DNA from: Rubritepida sp.
GTDB lineage: Bacteria > Pseudomonadota > Alphaproteobacteria > Acetobacterales > Acetobacteraceae
Length of the DNA: 10,396 bases
Direction: 5' to 3'
NCBI GenBank assembly: GCA_014376425.1
Contig: JACMRO010000255.1
Span: forward strand, 1 to 10,396
Shown: piece by piece, positions 1 through 7,687 of the stretch
Numbering within the stretch: the first letter of the stretch is position 1
How the letters are laid out: every line of letters begins with the position of its first letter
Translations under genes and position numbers: made by a program
Notes under the pieces: generated by a model
What the model was told of the DNA's origin: nothing
The model's database searches: none
Seen by the model: the letters and a program-made list of their open reading frames with translations, nothing else

Positions 1-1507
1 ACTGCTTCTTGTGGGTGTAGGTCTCGGTATGGCTCTTGCTGATCGTCTCGCGGTAGGCGACCTGCGGGGCACCGATGTTGCAGTCCACGCCGTATTCGCG
101 ACGCAGCCGGTCCACGATGATTTCCAGGTGAAGCTCGCCCATGCCCGACAGAATGACCTGGCCGGTCTCCTGGTCCGTCTTGACACGCAGCGAGGGGTCC
201 TCCCCGGCCAGCTTACCCAGGCCGGCAGTCATCTTTTCGACGGCTTCCTTGGTCTTGGGCTCGACCGAAATGTCGATGACCGGCACTGGGAATGCCATGC
301 GCTCCAGGATCACCGGGTCGTCATTGCTCGCCAACGTATCGCCAGTGCCAGTGTCCTTCAGGCCAACGAAGGCCGCGATGTCACCGGCGATGACTTCCTT
401 GATCTCCTCGCGCTTATCGGCGTGCATCTGGAACATGCGGCCGATGCGCTCGCGGTGGCCCTTGGTGGTGTTCATCACCATGTCACCCTGGCGTAGCACG
501 CCGCGATAGACGCGCACGAAGGTCAGGTTACCGTACTTGTCGTTGATGATCTTGAAGGCCAGGCCGGCGAAAGGCGCCTCGAGGTCGGCCGGGATGTTCC
601 GGCGCTCCTGCGTCTCGTCCATGCCTTCATCGGGCGCGACCTTGATGCCGGGGATGTCCACCGGGCTCGGCAGATAGTCCAGCACGCCGTCGAGCAGCGG
701 CTGCACGCCCTTGTTCTTGAAGGCGCTGCCGCACATCACCGGGCGGAATTCGCCGCTGATGGTGCCTTTTTTGATCGCGCGCTTGAGCAGTTCCAGCGGC
801 ACCGGTTCGCCCGAAAGGTAGGCCTCCAGCGCCTCGTCATCAGCGCCGACCACCATGTCGAGCATCTTTTCGCGCCACTCGACGGCCATTTCGGCCATGT
901 CGTCTGGAATTGGCGCTTCGTGGAAGCTGGCGCCGAGGTCGTCGCCCTCCCAGATCAGCGCCTTCATTTCGACCAGATCGACCACGCCCTTGAGGTTCTC
1001 CTCAATGCCGATCGGCAGCTGCAGCGCCACCCACTTGATGCCCAGCTTCTCGGTCAGCGTGTCACAGGCCTTGTAGAAATCGGCGCCGGTGCGGTCGAGC
1101 TTGTTGACGAAGATCAGGCGCGGGACGTTGTAGCGGTCGGCCAGGCGCCAGTTGGTCTCGGATTGCGGCTGCACGCCGGCGACGCCCTCGATGATGAACA
1201 CCGCGCCGTCGAGCACGCGCAAGGACCGGTTCACCTCGATGTTGAAGTCGATATGGCCGGGGGTGTCGATGATGTTGATGCGGTGGTCTTTCCACTCCGC
1301 TGTGACGGCGGCGGAGGTTATGGTGATACCGCGCTCCCGCTCCTGCGCCATGTAGTCGGTGGTGGTGTTGCCGTCATGGACTTCGCCAATCCGGTGGCTC
1401 TTGCCGGTGTAGTAGAGAATCCGCTCGGTCGTGGTGGTCTTGCCGGCGTCGATATGCGCGGTGATGCCGATGTTGCGGATGCGTTCGAGCGGGGTGTGGG
1501 TGGCCAT
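1..1507 (-). CDS. fusA: Elongation factor G, N-terminal 502 codons (partial at window edge)
   Basis: Cytoplasmic translational GTPase that drives tRNA-mRNA translocation on the ribosome and, with RRF, ribosome recycling. The reverse strand reads open from ATG 1507 to the window edge with no stop: 502 of roughly 690-700 residues. Visible are G1 AHIDAGKT (17-24), switch I RGITI (59-63), G3 DTPGH (81-85) and G4 NKLD (135-138), then domain II and the start of domain III. The start is supported by a GGAG seven bases upstream. The upstream neighbour is a divergent RTX gene, not rpsG, so this is not the usual str-operon position. Around switch I the text is TTTDYMAQERERGITI rather than the MDWMEQEQERGITI I recall for standard EF-G; the MAQERERG form recalls EF-G2/recycling lineages. 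EF-G identity is certain; whether it is the main copy or a paralogue is open. Confidence 0.95.
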   Translation of the reverse strand, partial: MATHTPLERIRNIGITAHIDAGKTTTTERILYYTGKSHRIGEVHDGNTTTDYMAQERERGITITSAAVTAEWKDHRINIIDTPGHIDFNIEVNRSLRVLDGAVFIIEGVAGVQPQSETNWRLADRYNVPRLIFVNKLDRTGADFYKACDTLTEKLGIKWVALQLPIGIEENLKGVVDLVEMKALIWEGDDLGASFHEAPIPDDMAEMAVEWREKMLDMVVGADDEALEAYLSGEPVPLELLKRAIKKGTISGEFRPVMCGSAFKNKGVQPLLDGVLDYLPSPVDIPGIKVAPDEGMDETQERRNIPADLEAPFAGLAFKIINDKYGNLTFVRVYRGVLRQGDMVMNTTKGHRERIGRMFQMHADKREEIKEVIAGDIAAFVGLKDTGTGDTLASNDDPVILERMAFPVPVIDISVEPKTKEAVEKMTAGLGKLAGEDPSLRVKTDQETGQVILSGMGELHLEIIVDRLRREYGVDCNIGAPQVAYRETISKSHTETYTHKKQ

Positions 1508-1514
1508 GGTTGGG

Positions 1515-1518
1515 CTCC
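1515..1518 (-). promoter_or_regulatory. Ribosome binding site of the EF-G gene
   Basis: On the reverse strand GGAG stands seven bases before ATG 1507, and fixes that start. The rest of the 186-base divergent gap (1508-1693) is GC-rich. I found no convincing -35/-10 pair there for either gene. Confidence 0.6.
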
Positions 1519-1693
1519 GTGCGGAAGGCGGGGCGCGCGCGAGGCGAGCGGGGCCCGTGGTCTGGTGAGGGTTTTGGAAACTAGGCTGGCGTTTGCACGT
1601 TCGGGCGCGATTTGTCCAGCGGCTGGCAACCGGCCACCGTGCCGGTAGGAAGTCTCCTTTCCTCGCTACGCCTGCGGGTTTTCACTGCCTGCC

Positions 1694-4558
1694 ATGGGTG
1701 GCGGAGTGGTTGCGGGTGCTGGTAGCGTGAGCTCAAAATCCGTTCGGGGCCTCATGTCCGCTTTCTCCTCACCGCTCGACCTGGCCACCCTCACCATTGC
1801 CCGTGGCATCCGCATCGCCGGAGCCGCTTCCTCCGACCGGATTGGCTGGACCGTCGCCGCCGCCGGCGACATGAACGGCGACGGCCTGGCCGACTCCATC
1901 GTCTCGACCTGGAACAAGGGATCGGGGAACGGCGTCGCGACCGCCTATGTAGTGTTCGGCCGCAGCAGCGGCTGGGCCAATATCGACCTCGCGAATCCGC
2001 TCAGCGCCGGCTTTCGCATCGACGGCGCCAGCATGATCAATGCGAGCATTGGCGCCGGCGACCTCAATGGCGATGGCTATGGCGACATCATCCTCTGGAC
2101 CGCGCTTTACAGCACCGACGGGCGCACCAACAACGGCTCGGCCGCCATCGTCTATGGCCATGCCGGCAGCTTCTCCACCATTGACCTGACCCAGCCGCTG
2201 GGCAGCGCGGGCGTGCGGATTGCCGGAGCGGCTGCGGGCGACTTCACTGGCCATACCGCCGCCGTGCTGGGAGACTTCAACGGCGACGGCTTCGCCGATG
2301 CGGTGGTCGGCGGGCAGGTCTATGCTTCTTACGCCGGCAACGGCTTTGCCGGCGCGGCCTACATCCTGCTCGGCTCGGCCACCGGCATCCCGGCCACCGA
2401 TCTCGCCAACCCCGGTACCGGCGTTTTCCGCATCGATGGCGCCACCGCGAACGACGTCGGGCGCATCGTCGCCCCGGCGGGAGACCTCAATGGGGACGGG
2501 CTGGCCGACCTGGTAACCGGCGGCGCCTATGCCGACGCCAATGGCCGTACCGACAGTGGTACGGCCTATGTGGTCTTCGGCCGGGCCGGCGGTTCGGGCA
2601 CGCTCAACATGGCCGATCTGGGCGCCGGCGGCTTCCGCATCCACGGCGCCGCGGCGGGCGATCTCGCAGGCAGCGCGGTCGCTTCCGCCGGTGATTTCAA
2701 CGGCGACGGCTTTACCGACCTGCTCATCGGCGCCCCCGAGGCCGATTATAACGGCCGCTCGACGAGCGGCTCGGTCTACCTTGTTTACGGGCATGCCGGT
2801 GGCTTCAGCGACATCGGTCTGGCCAACCCGGCCAGCTACGCCCTGCGCATCGACGGGGCCGCCGCAAACAATTACCTCGGCACGTCGGTCGCCAGCGCCG
2901 GCGACGTGAATGGCGACGGGTTTGCGGACCTGCTGATCGGCGCCTTCAATTCCAGCGCGGGCACCTTGCTCGCGGGCTCCAGCTACATCGTCCTGGGGCA
3001 GGCCGGCGGCTATTCCAGCATTGACCTGAACAATCTTGGCAGCGCGGGCTTCCGGATCGACGGCGCCGGAATTGGCGACGGCCAGTCCTATTCCCTGGCC
3101 GGCGTGGGCGATGCGGATGGCGACGGCTTCTCCGACCTGCTGACTGGCGCATTCCAGGCCGACCCGCTGGGCCGAATAGACGCCGGCGCCGCGTACATCC
3201 TGTTCAGCCAGGCCCAGGGCAGCGCCACCTACCGCGGCACCACCCTTGCAGACACGCTGCGCGGGAGCCCGGACAACGATAGGCTCAGCGGCTTTGGAAG
3301 CGACGACCGGCTGTTCGGCATGGCCGGCGACGACACGCTCGATGGCGGCGCCGGCAATGACTGGATGGCGGGCGGCGCCGGCAATGACACCTACCTGGTC
3401 GACAGCCTGAGCGACAGAATCGACGAGGCCGCGCCGGACGGCCAGGACACCGCCTGGGTCGCCGCCACCGGCAATTACATGCTGGGCGTGAACGTCGAGA
3501 TTGCCCGGCTATACGGCGCCGCCACCCAATTGACCGGCAGCAACAGCGCCGAACAACTGGTCGCTAACGCGGCATTTTCGTCCACGCTGGACGGTGGCGG
3601 CGGCGACGACGTGCTGTGGGGCAGCGGCCTGGCCAACACACTCATGGGTGGCGCGGGCGATGACATCGTTCGCGGTATCGACGGCGGCGGCCTTTTCGTC
3701 GGCGGGCAGGGCAACGACCAGTACGTCATCGGCAACACGGCCGCTTCCATACTGGAAAACGCCGGCGGGGGCGCCGACACCGCCTGGGTCACCGTCGACA
3801 ACTACACGTTGGCGCCCGAGATCGAGATCGGCCGGCTGGCGGGCAATGCCATAGTACTGTCTGGGTCGGTCACCGACGAACAACTGGTCGCCAACCCCAC
3901 CGCCGGCAGCATGGTCGATGGCGGCGGCGGCAACGACGTGCTCTGGGGCAGCGCCTTCGCGGACGTGCTGGACGGCGGCATGGGCGACGATATTCTGCGC
4001 GGGCAGGGCGGCGCCGACACGCTGCGCGGCGGCGTGGGGAACGACCATTTCGTCATCATCGACAATTTGGTCGTGTTGTTCGAGGCGGCCGGCGAGGGTG
4101 ACGACACCGCCTGGGTCGCGGTCAACGGCTATGCGGTGGGCGCCAATATCGAGCGCATCAACCTCAGCGGCCAGGCCAACACCGCCATCGGCAATGCGTC
4201 TGACAACATCATCGCCGGCAACCCCACGATGGAAAATGCATATCTGGTGGGCGGCGCCGGCGCCGACATCATCTTCGGCGGCGGCTTCGCCGATACCTTC
4301 CGCGGCGACGCCGGCGACGACACGCTGTATTCGATGGGGGGTGCCGACCGCTTCGTCTACCAGGCCCCGGGCTGGGGTTATGACGCGATCAACGGCTTCG
4401 TGCAGGGCCAGGCCCGGCTGGTCTTCACCGGGTCCGGGATCGGTTTCGACGCGCTGACCATCGTCACTGCCAACGGCAACAGTCAGGTGCAGCATGGCGG
4501 CTCGGCCATCCTGCTGTTCGGCGTGGCCAGCCTCACCGAGGCGGATTTCCTCTTCTGA
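1694..4558 (+). CDS. Secreted FG-GAP beta-propeller / RTX calcium-binding protein
   Basis: A 954-residue protein probably exported by a type I secretion system to the cell surface or medium; its ligand is unknown. Residues about 39-510 hold seven FG-GAP repeats of 67-71 residues. Each has a calcium loop of the form DxNGDGxxD (DADGDGFSD in the last), enough for one closed seven-bladed integrin-alpha-like propeller. Residues about 515-893 are RTX blocks of the GGxGxD type (GGAGNDTYL, GGAGDDIVR, GGMGDDILR) arranged in three long modules. The last about 60 residues form a beta-rich tail ending in EADFLF, typical of RTX C-terminal export signals. There is no N-terminal signal peptide and no enzymatic domain. 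The start is uncertain: ATG 1694 has no clear Shine-Dalgarno, and ATG 1754 (MSAFSSPLDL) lies just before the first repeat and may be real. No hlyB/hlyD-type exporter genes are in the window. Confidence 0.9.
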   Translation: MGGGVVAGAGSVSSKSVRGLMSAFSSPLDLATLTIARGIRIAGAASSDRIGWTVAAAGDMNGDGLADSIVSTWNKGSGNGVATAYVVFGRSSGWANIDLANPLSAGFRIDGASMINASIGAGDLNGDGYGDIILWTALYSTDGRTNNGSAAIVYGHAGSFSTIDLTQPLGSAGVRIAGAAAGDFTGHTAAVLGDFNGDGFADAVVGGQVYASYAGNGFAGAAYILLGSATGIPATDLANPGTGVFRIDGATANDVGRIVAPAGDLNGDGLADLVTGGAYADANGRTDSGTAYVVFGRAGGSGTLNMADLGAGGFRIHGAAAGDLAGSAVASAGDFNGDGFTDLLIGAPEADYNGRSTSGSVYLVYGHAGGFSDIGLANPASYALRIDGAAANNYLGTSVASAGDVNGDGFADLLIGAFNSSAGTLLAGSSYIVLGQAGGYSSIDLNNLGSAGFRIDGAGIGDGQSYSLAGVGDADGDGFSDLLTGAFQADPLGRIDAGAAYILFSQAQGSATYRGTTLADTLRGSPDNDRLSGFGSDDRLFGMAGDDTLDGGAGNDWMAGGAGNDTYLVDSLSDRIDEAAPDGQDTAWVAATGNYMLGVNVEIARLYGAATQLTGSNSAEQLVANAAFSSTLDGGGGDDVLWGSGLANTLMGGAGDDIVRGIDGGGLFVGGQGNDQYVIGNTAASILENAGGGADTAWVTVDNYTLAPEIEIGRLAGNAIVLSGSVTDEQLVANPTAGSMVDGGGGNDVLWGSAFADVLDGGMGDDILRGQGGADTLRGGVGNDHFVIIDNLVVLFEAAGEGDDTAWVAVNGYAVGANIERINLSGQANTAIGNASDNIIAGNPTMENAYLVGGAGADIIFGGGFADTFRGDAGDDTLYSMGGADRFVYQAPGWGYDAINGFVQGQARLVFTGSGIGFDALTIVTANGNSQVQHGGSAILLFGVASLTEADFLF
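1808..3225 (+). repeat. Seven tandem FG-GAP coding repeats
   Basis: Repeat starts, marked by GxRIxGA, fall near 1808, 2009, 2210, 2420, 2631, 2840 and 3047. Spacing is 67-71 codons and all seven calcium loops are intact. Copies 5 and 6 are the closest to each other (SAGDxNGDGFxDLLIGA). They encode the blades of a predicted propeller and are protein repeats, not a mobile or CRISPR array. Confidence 0.85.
3235..4370 (+). repeat. RTX repeat region with three long modules
   Basis: Nonapeptide RTX motifs are grouped into long modules beginning near 3380 (GNDTYLV), 3710 (GNDQYVI) and 4038 (GNDHFVI), about 110, 109 and 102 codons long. A final half-module starts near 4342 (GADRFVY). Modules 1 and 2 share DTAWV, the EI.RL strand, EQLVAN and DGGGGxDVLWGS. 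Module 3 keeps DTAWVAV and IERINL but has lost EQLVAN and the LWGS block. Confidence 0.8.
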
Positions 4559-4584
4559 GCGCCTGACGTAAAAGGTCATACCAC

Positions 4585-4657
4585 GGGCCTGTAGCTCAAT
4601 GGTCAGAGCGGACCGCTCATAACGGTTTGGTTGCAGGTTCGAGTCCTGCCAGGCCCA
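4585..4657 (+). tRNA. tRNA-Ile2 (anticodon CAU), no encoded CCA
   Basis: A full cloverleaf folds by eye. The acceptor stem GGGCCTG/CAGGCCC pairs 4585-4591 with 4650-4656. The D stem is GCTC/GAGC (4594-4597, 4606-4609). The anticodon stem GACCG/CGGTT has the loop CTCATAA with CAT at 4618-4620. The T stem is GCAGG/CCTGC with loop TTCGAGT, and the discriminator is A4657. CAU could mean Met or AUA-reading Ile. The G1-C72 pair, A73, GGGCCTGTAGCTCA start and CTCATAA loop match the alphaproteobacterial Ile2 type as I remember it, whose C34 is modified to lysidine by TilS. CCA is not encoded (the next bases are TCG). The 5' end is only 26 bases after the RTX stop codon, so the promoter must lie in the end of that gene, or the tRNA is processed from a read-through transcript. 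Confidence 0.9.
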
Positions 4658-4692
4658 TCGCAACCGCTCCGCCCGCGCCCCGTTCCACCACC

Positions 4693-5514
4693 ATGCCCAT
4701 GATCGAAACCCGCGACGGAACCCGGCTTCACACCAAGGTCTGGGGGGAGGGCCGGCCGGTCATTCTTCTGCACGGTTGGCCACTCACAGCCGACAGCTGG
4801 GACGACCAGGCGGAAGCTCTGGCCGAAGCCGGCTACCAGGCCATCGCCTATGACCGGCGCGGCTTCGGCCGATCCGACCAGCCGGGCCGCGGCTATGATT
4901 ACGACACGCTGGCCGACGATCTGGCCGACGTCATCGCCGCCACCGGCGCGCGCGATGCCGCCCTGTTCGGCTTCTCCATGGGCGGTGGCGAGGTGGCGCG
5001 CTACCTGTCGCGCCATGCCAAGCACTCCATCCGGCAAGCGGGGCTGATCGCCTCGGTCGTGCCCTACCTATTGCAGACTGCCGATAACCCCGATGGGGCG
5101 CCGCAATCGGTGTTCGACACTATGCTGGAACAAATCCGCAAGGACCGCCCGGCCTTCCTGGCCACTTTCCTCGAGCAGTTCTACGGCATCGGCCTGCTGG
5201 AAAAGCCGGTTTCCGCCGAAGTGGTCGAGTGGTCGCGCCAGATGGCGTTGATGGCCGGGCTGCGGCCCACCCTCGCCTGCGCGGTGGCCTTCTCGCACAC
5301 CGATTTCCGTCCCGACCTGGCCGCCTTCACCATGCCCACGCTCATTGTGCACGGTACCGCGGATGCGACGGTGCCGATCAAGCCGACCGCCCAAGCCGCC
5401 GCCGCCGCGATCCCTGGCGCCACCCTGATCGAATATGCCGGCGCGCCCCATGGCCTGTTGGCTACCCACAAGGACCGCGTGATCGGGGACATGCTGTCCT
5501 TCCTCAAGGCGTAG
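4693..5514 (+). CDS. Alpha/beta hydrolase, non-heme chloroperoxidase/arylesterase family
   Basis: A 273-residue cytoplasmic serine hydrolase of the cofactor-free haloperoxidase/arylesterase group. The family hydrolyses esters and can perhydrolyse short acids; the natural substrate here is unknown. Visible features are the oxyanion-hole HGW (27-29), the nucleophile elbow GFSMGG with Ser95, Asp224 in HGTADATVP, and His253 in GAPHGL, so the Ser-Asp-His triad is complete and length is normal. The reading frame opens earlier, but those codons lie inside the tRNA, so the start must be ATG 4693 or ATG 4699 (MIETRDG, equally family-like). Neither has a Shine-Dalgarno. Only 35 bases separate tRNA and start, so the gene may be cotranscribed with the tRNA or use a promoter inside it. 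Its 3' end overlaps the convergent SDR gene by 11 bases. Confidence 0.88.
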   Translation: MPMIETRDGTRLHTKVWGEGRPVILLHGWPLTADSWDDQAEALAEAGYQAIAYDRRGFGRSDQPGRGYDYDTLADDLADVIAATGARDAALFGFSMGGGEVARYLSRHAKHSIRQAGLIASVVPYLLQTADNPDGAPQSVFDTMLEQIRKDRPAFLATFLEQFYGIGLLEKPVSAEVVEWSRQMALMAGLRPTLACAVAFSHTDFRPDLAAFTMPTLIVHGTADATVPIKPTAQAAAAAIPGATLIEYAGAPHGLLATHKDRVIGDMLSFLKA

Positions 5515-6379
5515 CCTTGTCCGCCGCGGTGCGGGCGCCGATGCGCGCGCGCGCCGCTGCCCACTCCGCATCCCCCCAGGCCAGCTGGTCGCGGAAGCCC
5601 CCGCCTTGGCTCAGCCAGTTGCCGCCATCCAGCGCAATTGTCTGGCCCGAAATCCATCCCGCGCCTGGCGACAGCAGAAAGGCGGCCAGGTTGCCGATGT
5701 CATCGGCCGTGCCCACGCGGCCCAGCGGGTTTGCCGCCGCGGTCTTCGCTGCCGGGTCTGCCTCGCCCGGCCGCAATCTCGCCAGCATCCCCTCCGTCGG
5801 AATCAGCCCGGGTGCAATGCAGTTCAGTCTGATGCCGTAACGGCCCCACTCCACTGCCAGCGACTTCGTCATCGCGTCGATCCCCGCCTTGGACATGGCC
5901 GATGGCAGCACGAAGGGCGCCCCGGTCCACACCCAGGTGACAACGATGCTGACCACCGCCCCCGGCAAGCCCGTCGCGATCCAGCGCCTCCCCACCGCCT
6001 GGGTGACGCTGAACGAGCCGTGGAAGACGATGTCGGAGATTGCCCGGAAGGCGCGCGGCGACAGGTCCTCGGTGCGGCTGATAAAGTTGCCGGCGGCGTT
6101 GTTGATCAGCGCGGTCAGCGGCCGGCCTTCGTCGAAGCTGGCCTGTACGGCGGCGTCCACCGCACCGGCGTCACGGATGTCCACCACCCGGCGCATGGCC
6201 TGGCCCGGATGCGCCGCGTTCATTTCGGCCGCAGCCGCCTCCAGCACCGCCGCCCGCCGGCCCCAGATCTCCACTGCCGAGCCATGCGCGAGCAGCGTAT
6301 TGGCCATCATCCGACCCAGCCCGGTGCCGCCGCCGGTGATGAGCACGCGGCTGCCGGCGAAGAGGTCGGGCGCGAACAT
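5504..6379 (-). CDS. SDR-family oxidoreductase, 2,4-dienoyl-CoA reductase-like, with altered catalytic Tyr
   Basis: A 291-residue Rossmann-fold NAD(P)H-dependent oxidoreductase. The cofactor loop TGGGTGLG (15-22) and the NNAAGN motif (93-98) are present. The C-terminal half (VLPSAMSKAG, SLAVEWGRYGIRLN, IAPGLIPTEG) follows human DECR1 as I recall it. In that family the catalytic Tyr lies 15 residues before the catalytic Lys, in a TTTYAETG-like strand. Here Lys is 164 and residue 149 is Trp (TGG, complement of 5933-5935), in VVTWVWTG. Either chemistry differs or activity is lost. The ATG shares one base with the stop of the upstream binding-protein gene (TGATG), which implies translational coupling; the site has no good Shine-Dalgarno of its own. 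The likely role is reduction of an unsaturated or keto acyl-CoA, fitting the racemase and acyl-CoA dehydrogenase nearby. Confidence 0.85.
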   Translation of the reverse strand: MFAPDLFAGSRVLITGGGTGLGRMMANTLLAHGSAVEIWGRRAAVLEAAAAEMNAAHPGQAMRRVVDIRDAGAVDAAVQASFDEGRPLTALINNAAGNFISRTEDLSPRAFRAISDIVFHGSFSVTQAVGRRWIATGLPGAVVSIVVTWVWTGAPFVLPSAMSKAGIDAMTKSLAVEWGRYGIRLNCIAPGLIPTEGMLARLRPGEADPAAKTAAANPLGRVGTADDIGNLAAFLLSPGAGWISGQTIALDGGNWLSQGGGFRDQLAWGDAEWAAARARIGARTAADKATP

Positions 6380-7335
6380 CAGCCCGAAAGTCCGAGCCGG
6401 CGCACCCGCGCCTCCTCCTCGTCGCAGGTGCGCTGGATGAAGGCGCCGTAGTCGTCGGGGTTGAGGTATTCGAGCGGTTGGTCCAGCCGCGCCAGCGTGG
6501 CCATATGCGCCGGGTCGTGCGCGGCCACCCGAAAGCCGTCATGCAGCGCGCGCACCACCGCGGGCTCCATCCCCAGCGGCCCGACCACGCCGTATGGCGA
6601 GGTGATGACCATGCCCTCATAGCCCAGTTCCAGCAGCGTCGGCACCTCCGGCAGCTTGGGCGAGCGGGCGCGAACCCAGACGTTGAGCGCCCCCAGCCGG
6701 CCCTCGGCAATCAACTGCAAGGTGCCCGAGCCGGTACCCGACGCCTCGATATGGCCGCCCAGCAGGGCCGGCACCGCATCCGCCTCGCCGCGGAACGGCA
6801 CGTGGGTGATGTTGATGCGCTCCCGCTCCGCCAGGTCGATCAGGGTGAGGTGGGGGGTGCCGTTGGCGCCGGTGTTGCCCATCCGCACCAGGCCCGGCCG
6901 GGCGCGGGCATCGGCCACCAGATCGGCCCATGTCCGATAGGGGCTGTCGGCGCGCACGCACACCATGAACAGGTAGCCGGTAAGGTGGATGATGGGCGTG
7001 AAGTCGCGGCGGGGGTCGAAGCTCATGCGCTGCATGAAGGGCAGGCGCAGGGCGGGCAACGAGAGCTGGGCGAGAGTGTAGCCGTCGGGCCGGGTGTTTC
7101 GCATGTTCGCGGCCGGTAGGGTGCCGCCACCGCCGGGACGATTCTCGATCTGCACGGTGACGCCCAGCGCGCGGGTGGCGGACTCGGCGAAGCTGCGCAT
7201 CTGGACGTCGGTGGCGCCGCCGGGGGGGAAGCTGATCTGGATGGTGATGGTGCGGGTGGGGAAGGGGGATTGGGCGAGGGCGGGGATCGCCAAAATAGCT
7301 GGACCCACGTTCCGTATTATGTGGCGTCGGTTCAC
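6379..7335 (-). CDS. Tripartite tricarboxylate transporter-type (Bug/TctC) periplasmic binding protein
   Basis: A 318-residue periplasmic solute-binding protein of the Bug family, which captures small carboxylates. The start is GTG 7335, supported by GGGAG ten bases upstream. A short signal peptide (residues 1-21, ending ALA before QSPFP) is followed by the family's first strand ITIQISFPPGGATD and by PDGYTL (83-88), the usual Bug landmark. Length is normal. No tctA/tctB membrane genes are present, so it is an orphan, as is common in bacteria with expanded Bug sets. Such proteins may pair with a remote TctAB or act in sensing. The gene is coupled to the downstream SDR through a TGATG overlap. 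The ligand cannot be read from sequence; a substrate of the adjacent acyl-CoA pathway is a reasonable guess. Confidence 0.9.
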   Translation of the reverse strand: MNRRHIIRNVGPAILAIPALAQSPFPTRTITIQISFPPGGATDVQMRSFAESATRALGVTVQIENRPGGGGTLPAANMRNTRPDGYTLAQLSLPALRLPFMQRMSFDPRRDFTPIIHLTGYLFMVCVRADSPYRTWADLVADARARPGLVRMGNTGANGTPHLTLIDLAERERINITHVPFRGEADAVPALLGGHIEASGTGSGTLQLIAEGRLGALNVWVRARSPKLPEVPTLLELGYEGMVITSPYGVVGPLGMEPAVVRALHDGFRVAAHDPAHMATLARLDQPLEYLNPDDYGAFIQRTCDEEEARVRRLGLSG

Positions 7336-7371
7336 GGCTTACTGTCTCCCCGAAGTTCGTGTGTTGAGTTC

Positions 7372-7400
7372 ATCATGGCGTTCATGTTCCAACGCGACAA
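7372..7400 (-). promoter_or_regulatory. Possible promoter for the tctC-like/SDR pair
   Basis: On the reverse strand TTGTCG (7400-7395) and CATGAT (7377-7372) are separated by 17 bases. Each matches the sigma-70 consensus at four of six positions. Transcription would start near 7365, giving a leader of about 30 bases that contains the Shine-Dalgarno of the GTG 7335 gene. Found by eye only. Confidence 0.3.
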
Positions 7401-7687
7401 CGTCAACGCAGAATGCCGTGGGCAAAATACCTAGAAAGGATTAAAAACTTTACTGACAGAGAAGTCGAGCGATGTAGGACAGCGAGGCAGAACCCAACGC
7501 TGATGGTGAGGTTCGTGTGCGCACTTACACGCAGAACCGCGACTGCCATTGCGGTGCAGATTTCTGCATATACCCGTGCTGGCCCTCCCTCCGGTGCGGA
7601 CGACACGCTCAGCACGACGAACTCGGGTCGAATTGCCGATTTCTGTGCGCCGAAACAGACTTTAAATCAAAGTGACGTCGCACAGCT

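Noticed and set aside
920..1648. 242-codon plus-strand open frame opposite EF-G
   Set aside because: It is antisense to the conserved GTPase domain, whose G motifs prove the other strand is coding.
1769..2794. 341-codon open frame on the minus strand inside the FG-GAP gene
   Set aside because: It runs antisense to a protein with clear repeats and motifs. The translation has low-complexity Ala/Gly/Val composition typical of GC-rich shadow frames.
3300..4350. Regular short repeats resembling a CRISPR or satellite array
   Set aside because: They are in-frame RTX codons (GGxGxD) with degenerate DNA, not identical repeats with unique spacers.
4559..4584. Terminator after the RTX gene
   Set aside because: Only a four-base TGAC/GTCA match is present, without a GC stem or T-tract.
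4585..4657. tRNA called as initiator or elongator Met because of the CAU anticodon
   Set aside because: The G1-C72 pair excludes the usual unpaired initiator end, and the acceptor and anticodon-loop sequence fits Ile2 better than elongator Met.
4638..4657. tRNA 3' end as an integration site with a second copy marking an island edge
   Set aside because: I looked for the TTCGAGTCCTGCCAGG segment elsewhere in the window and found no second copy, and there is no integrase gene.
3509..4663. 384-codon minus-strand open frame across the RTX region and tRNA
   Set aside because: It overlaps the tRNA and is antisense to the RTX motifs, with no recognisable domain. It is open only because GC-rich repeats lack stops on the other strand.
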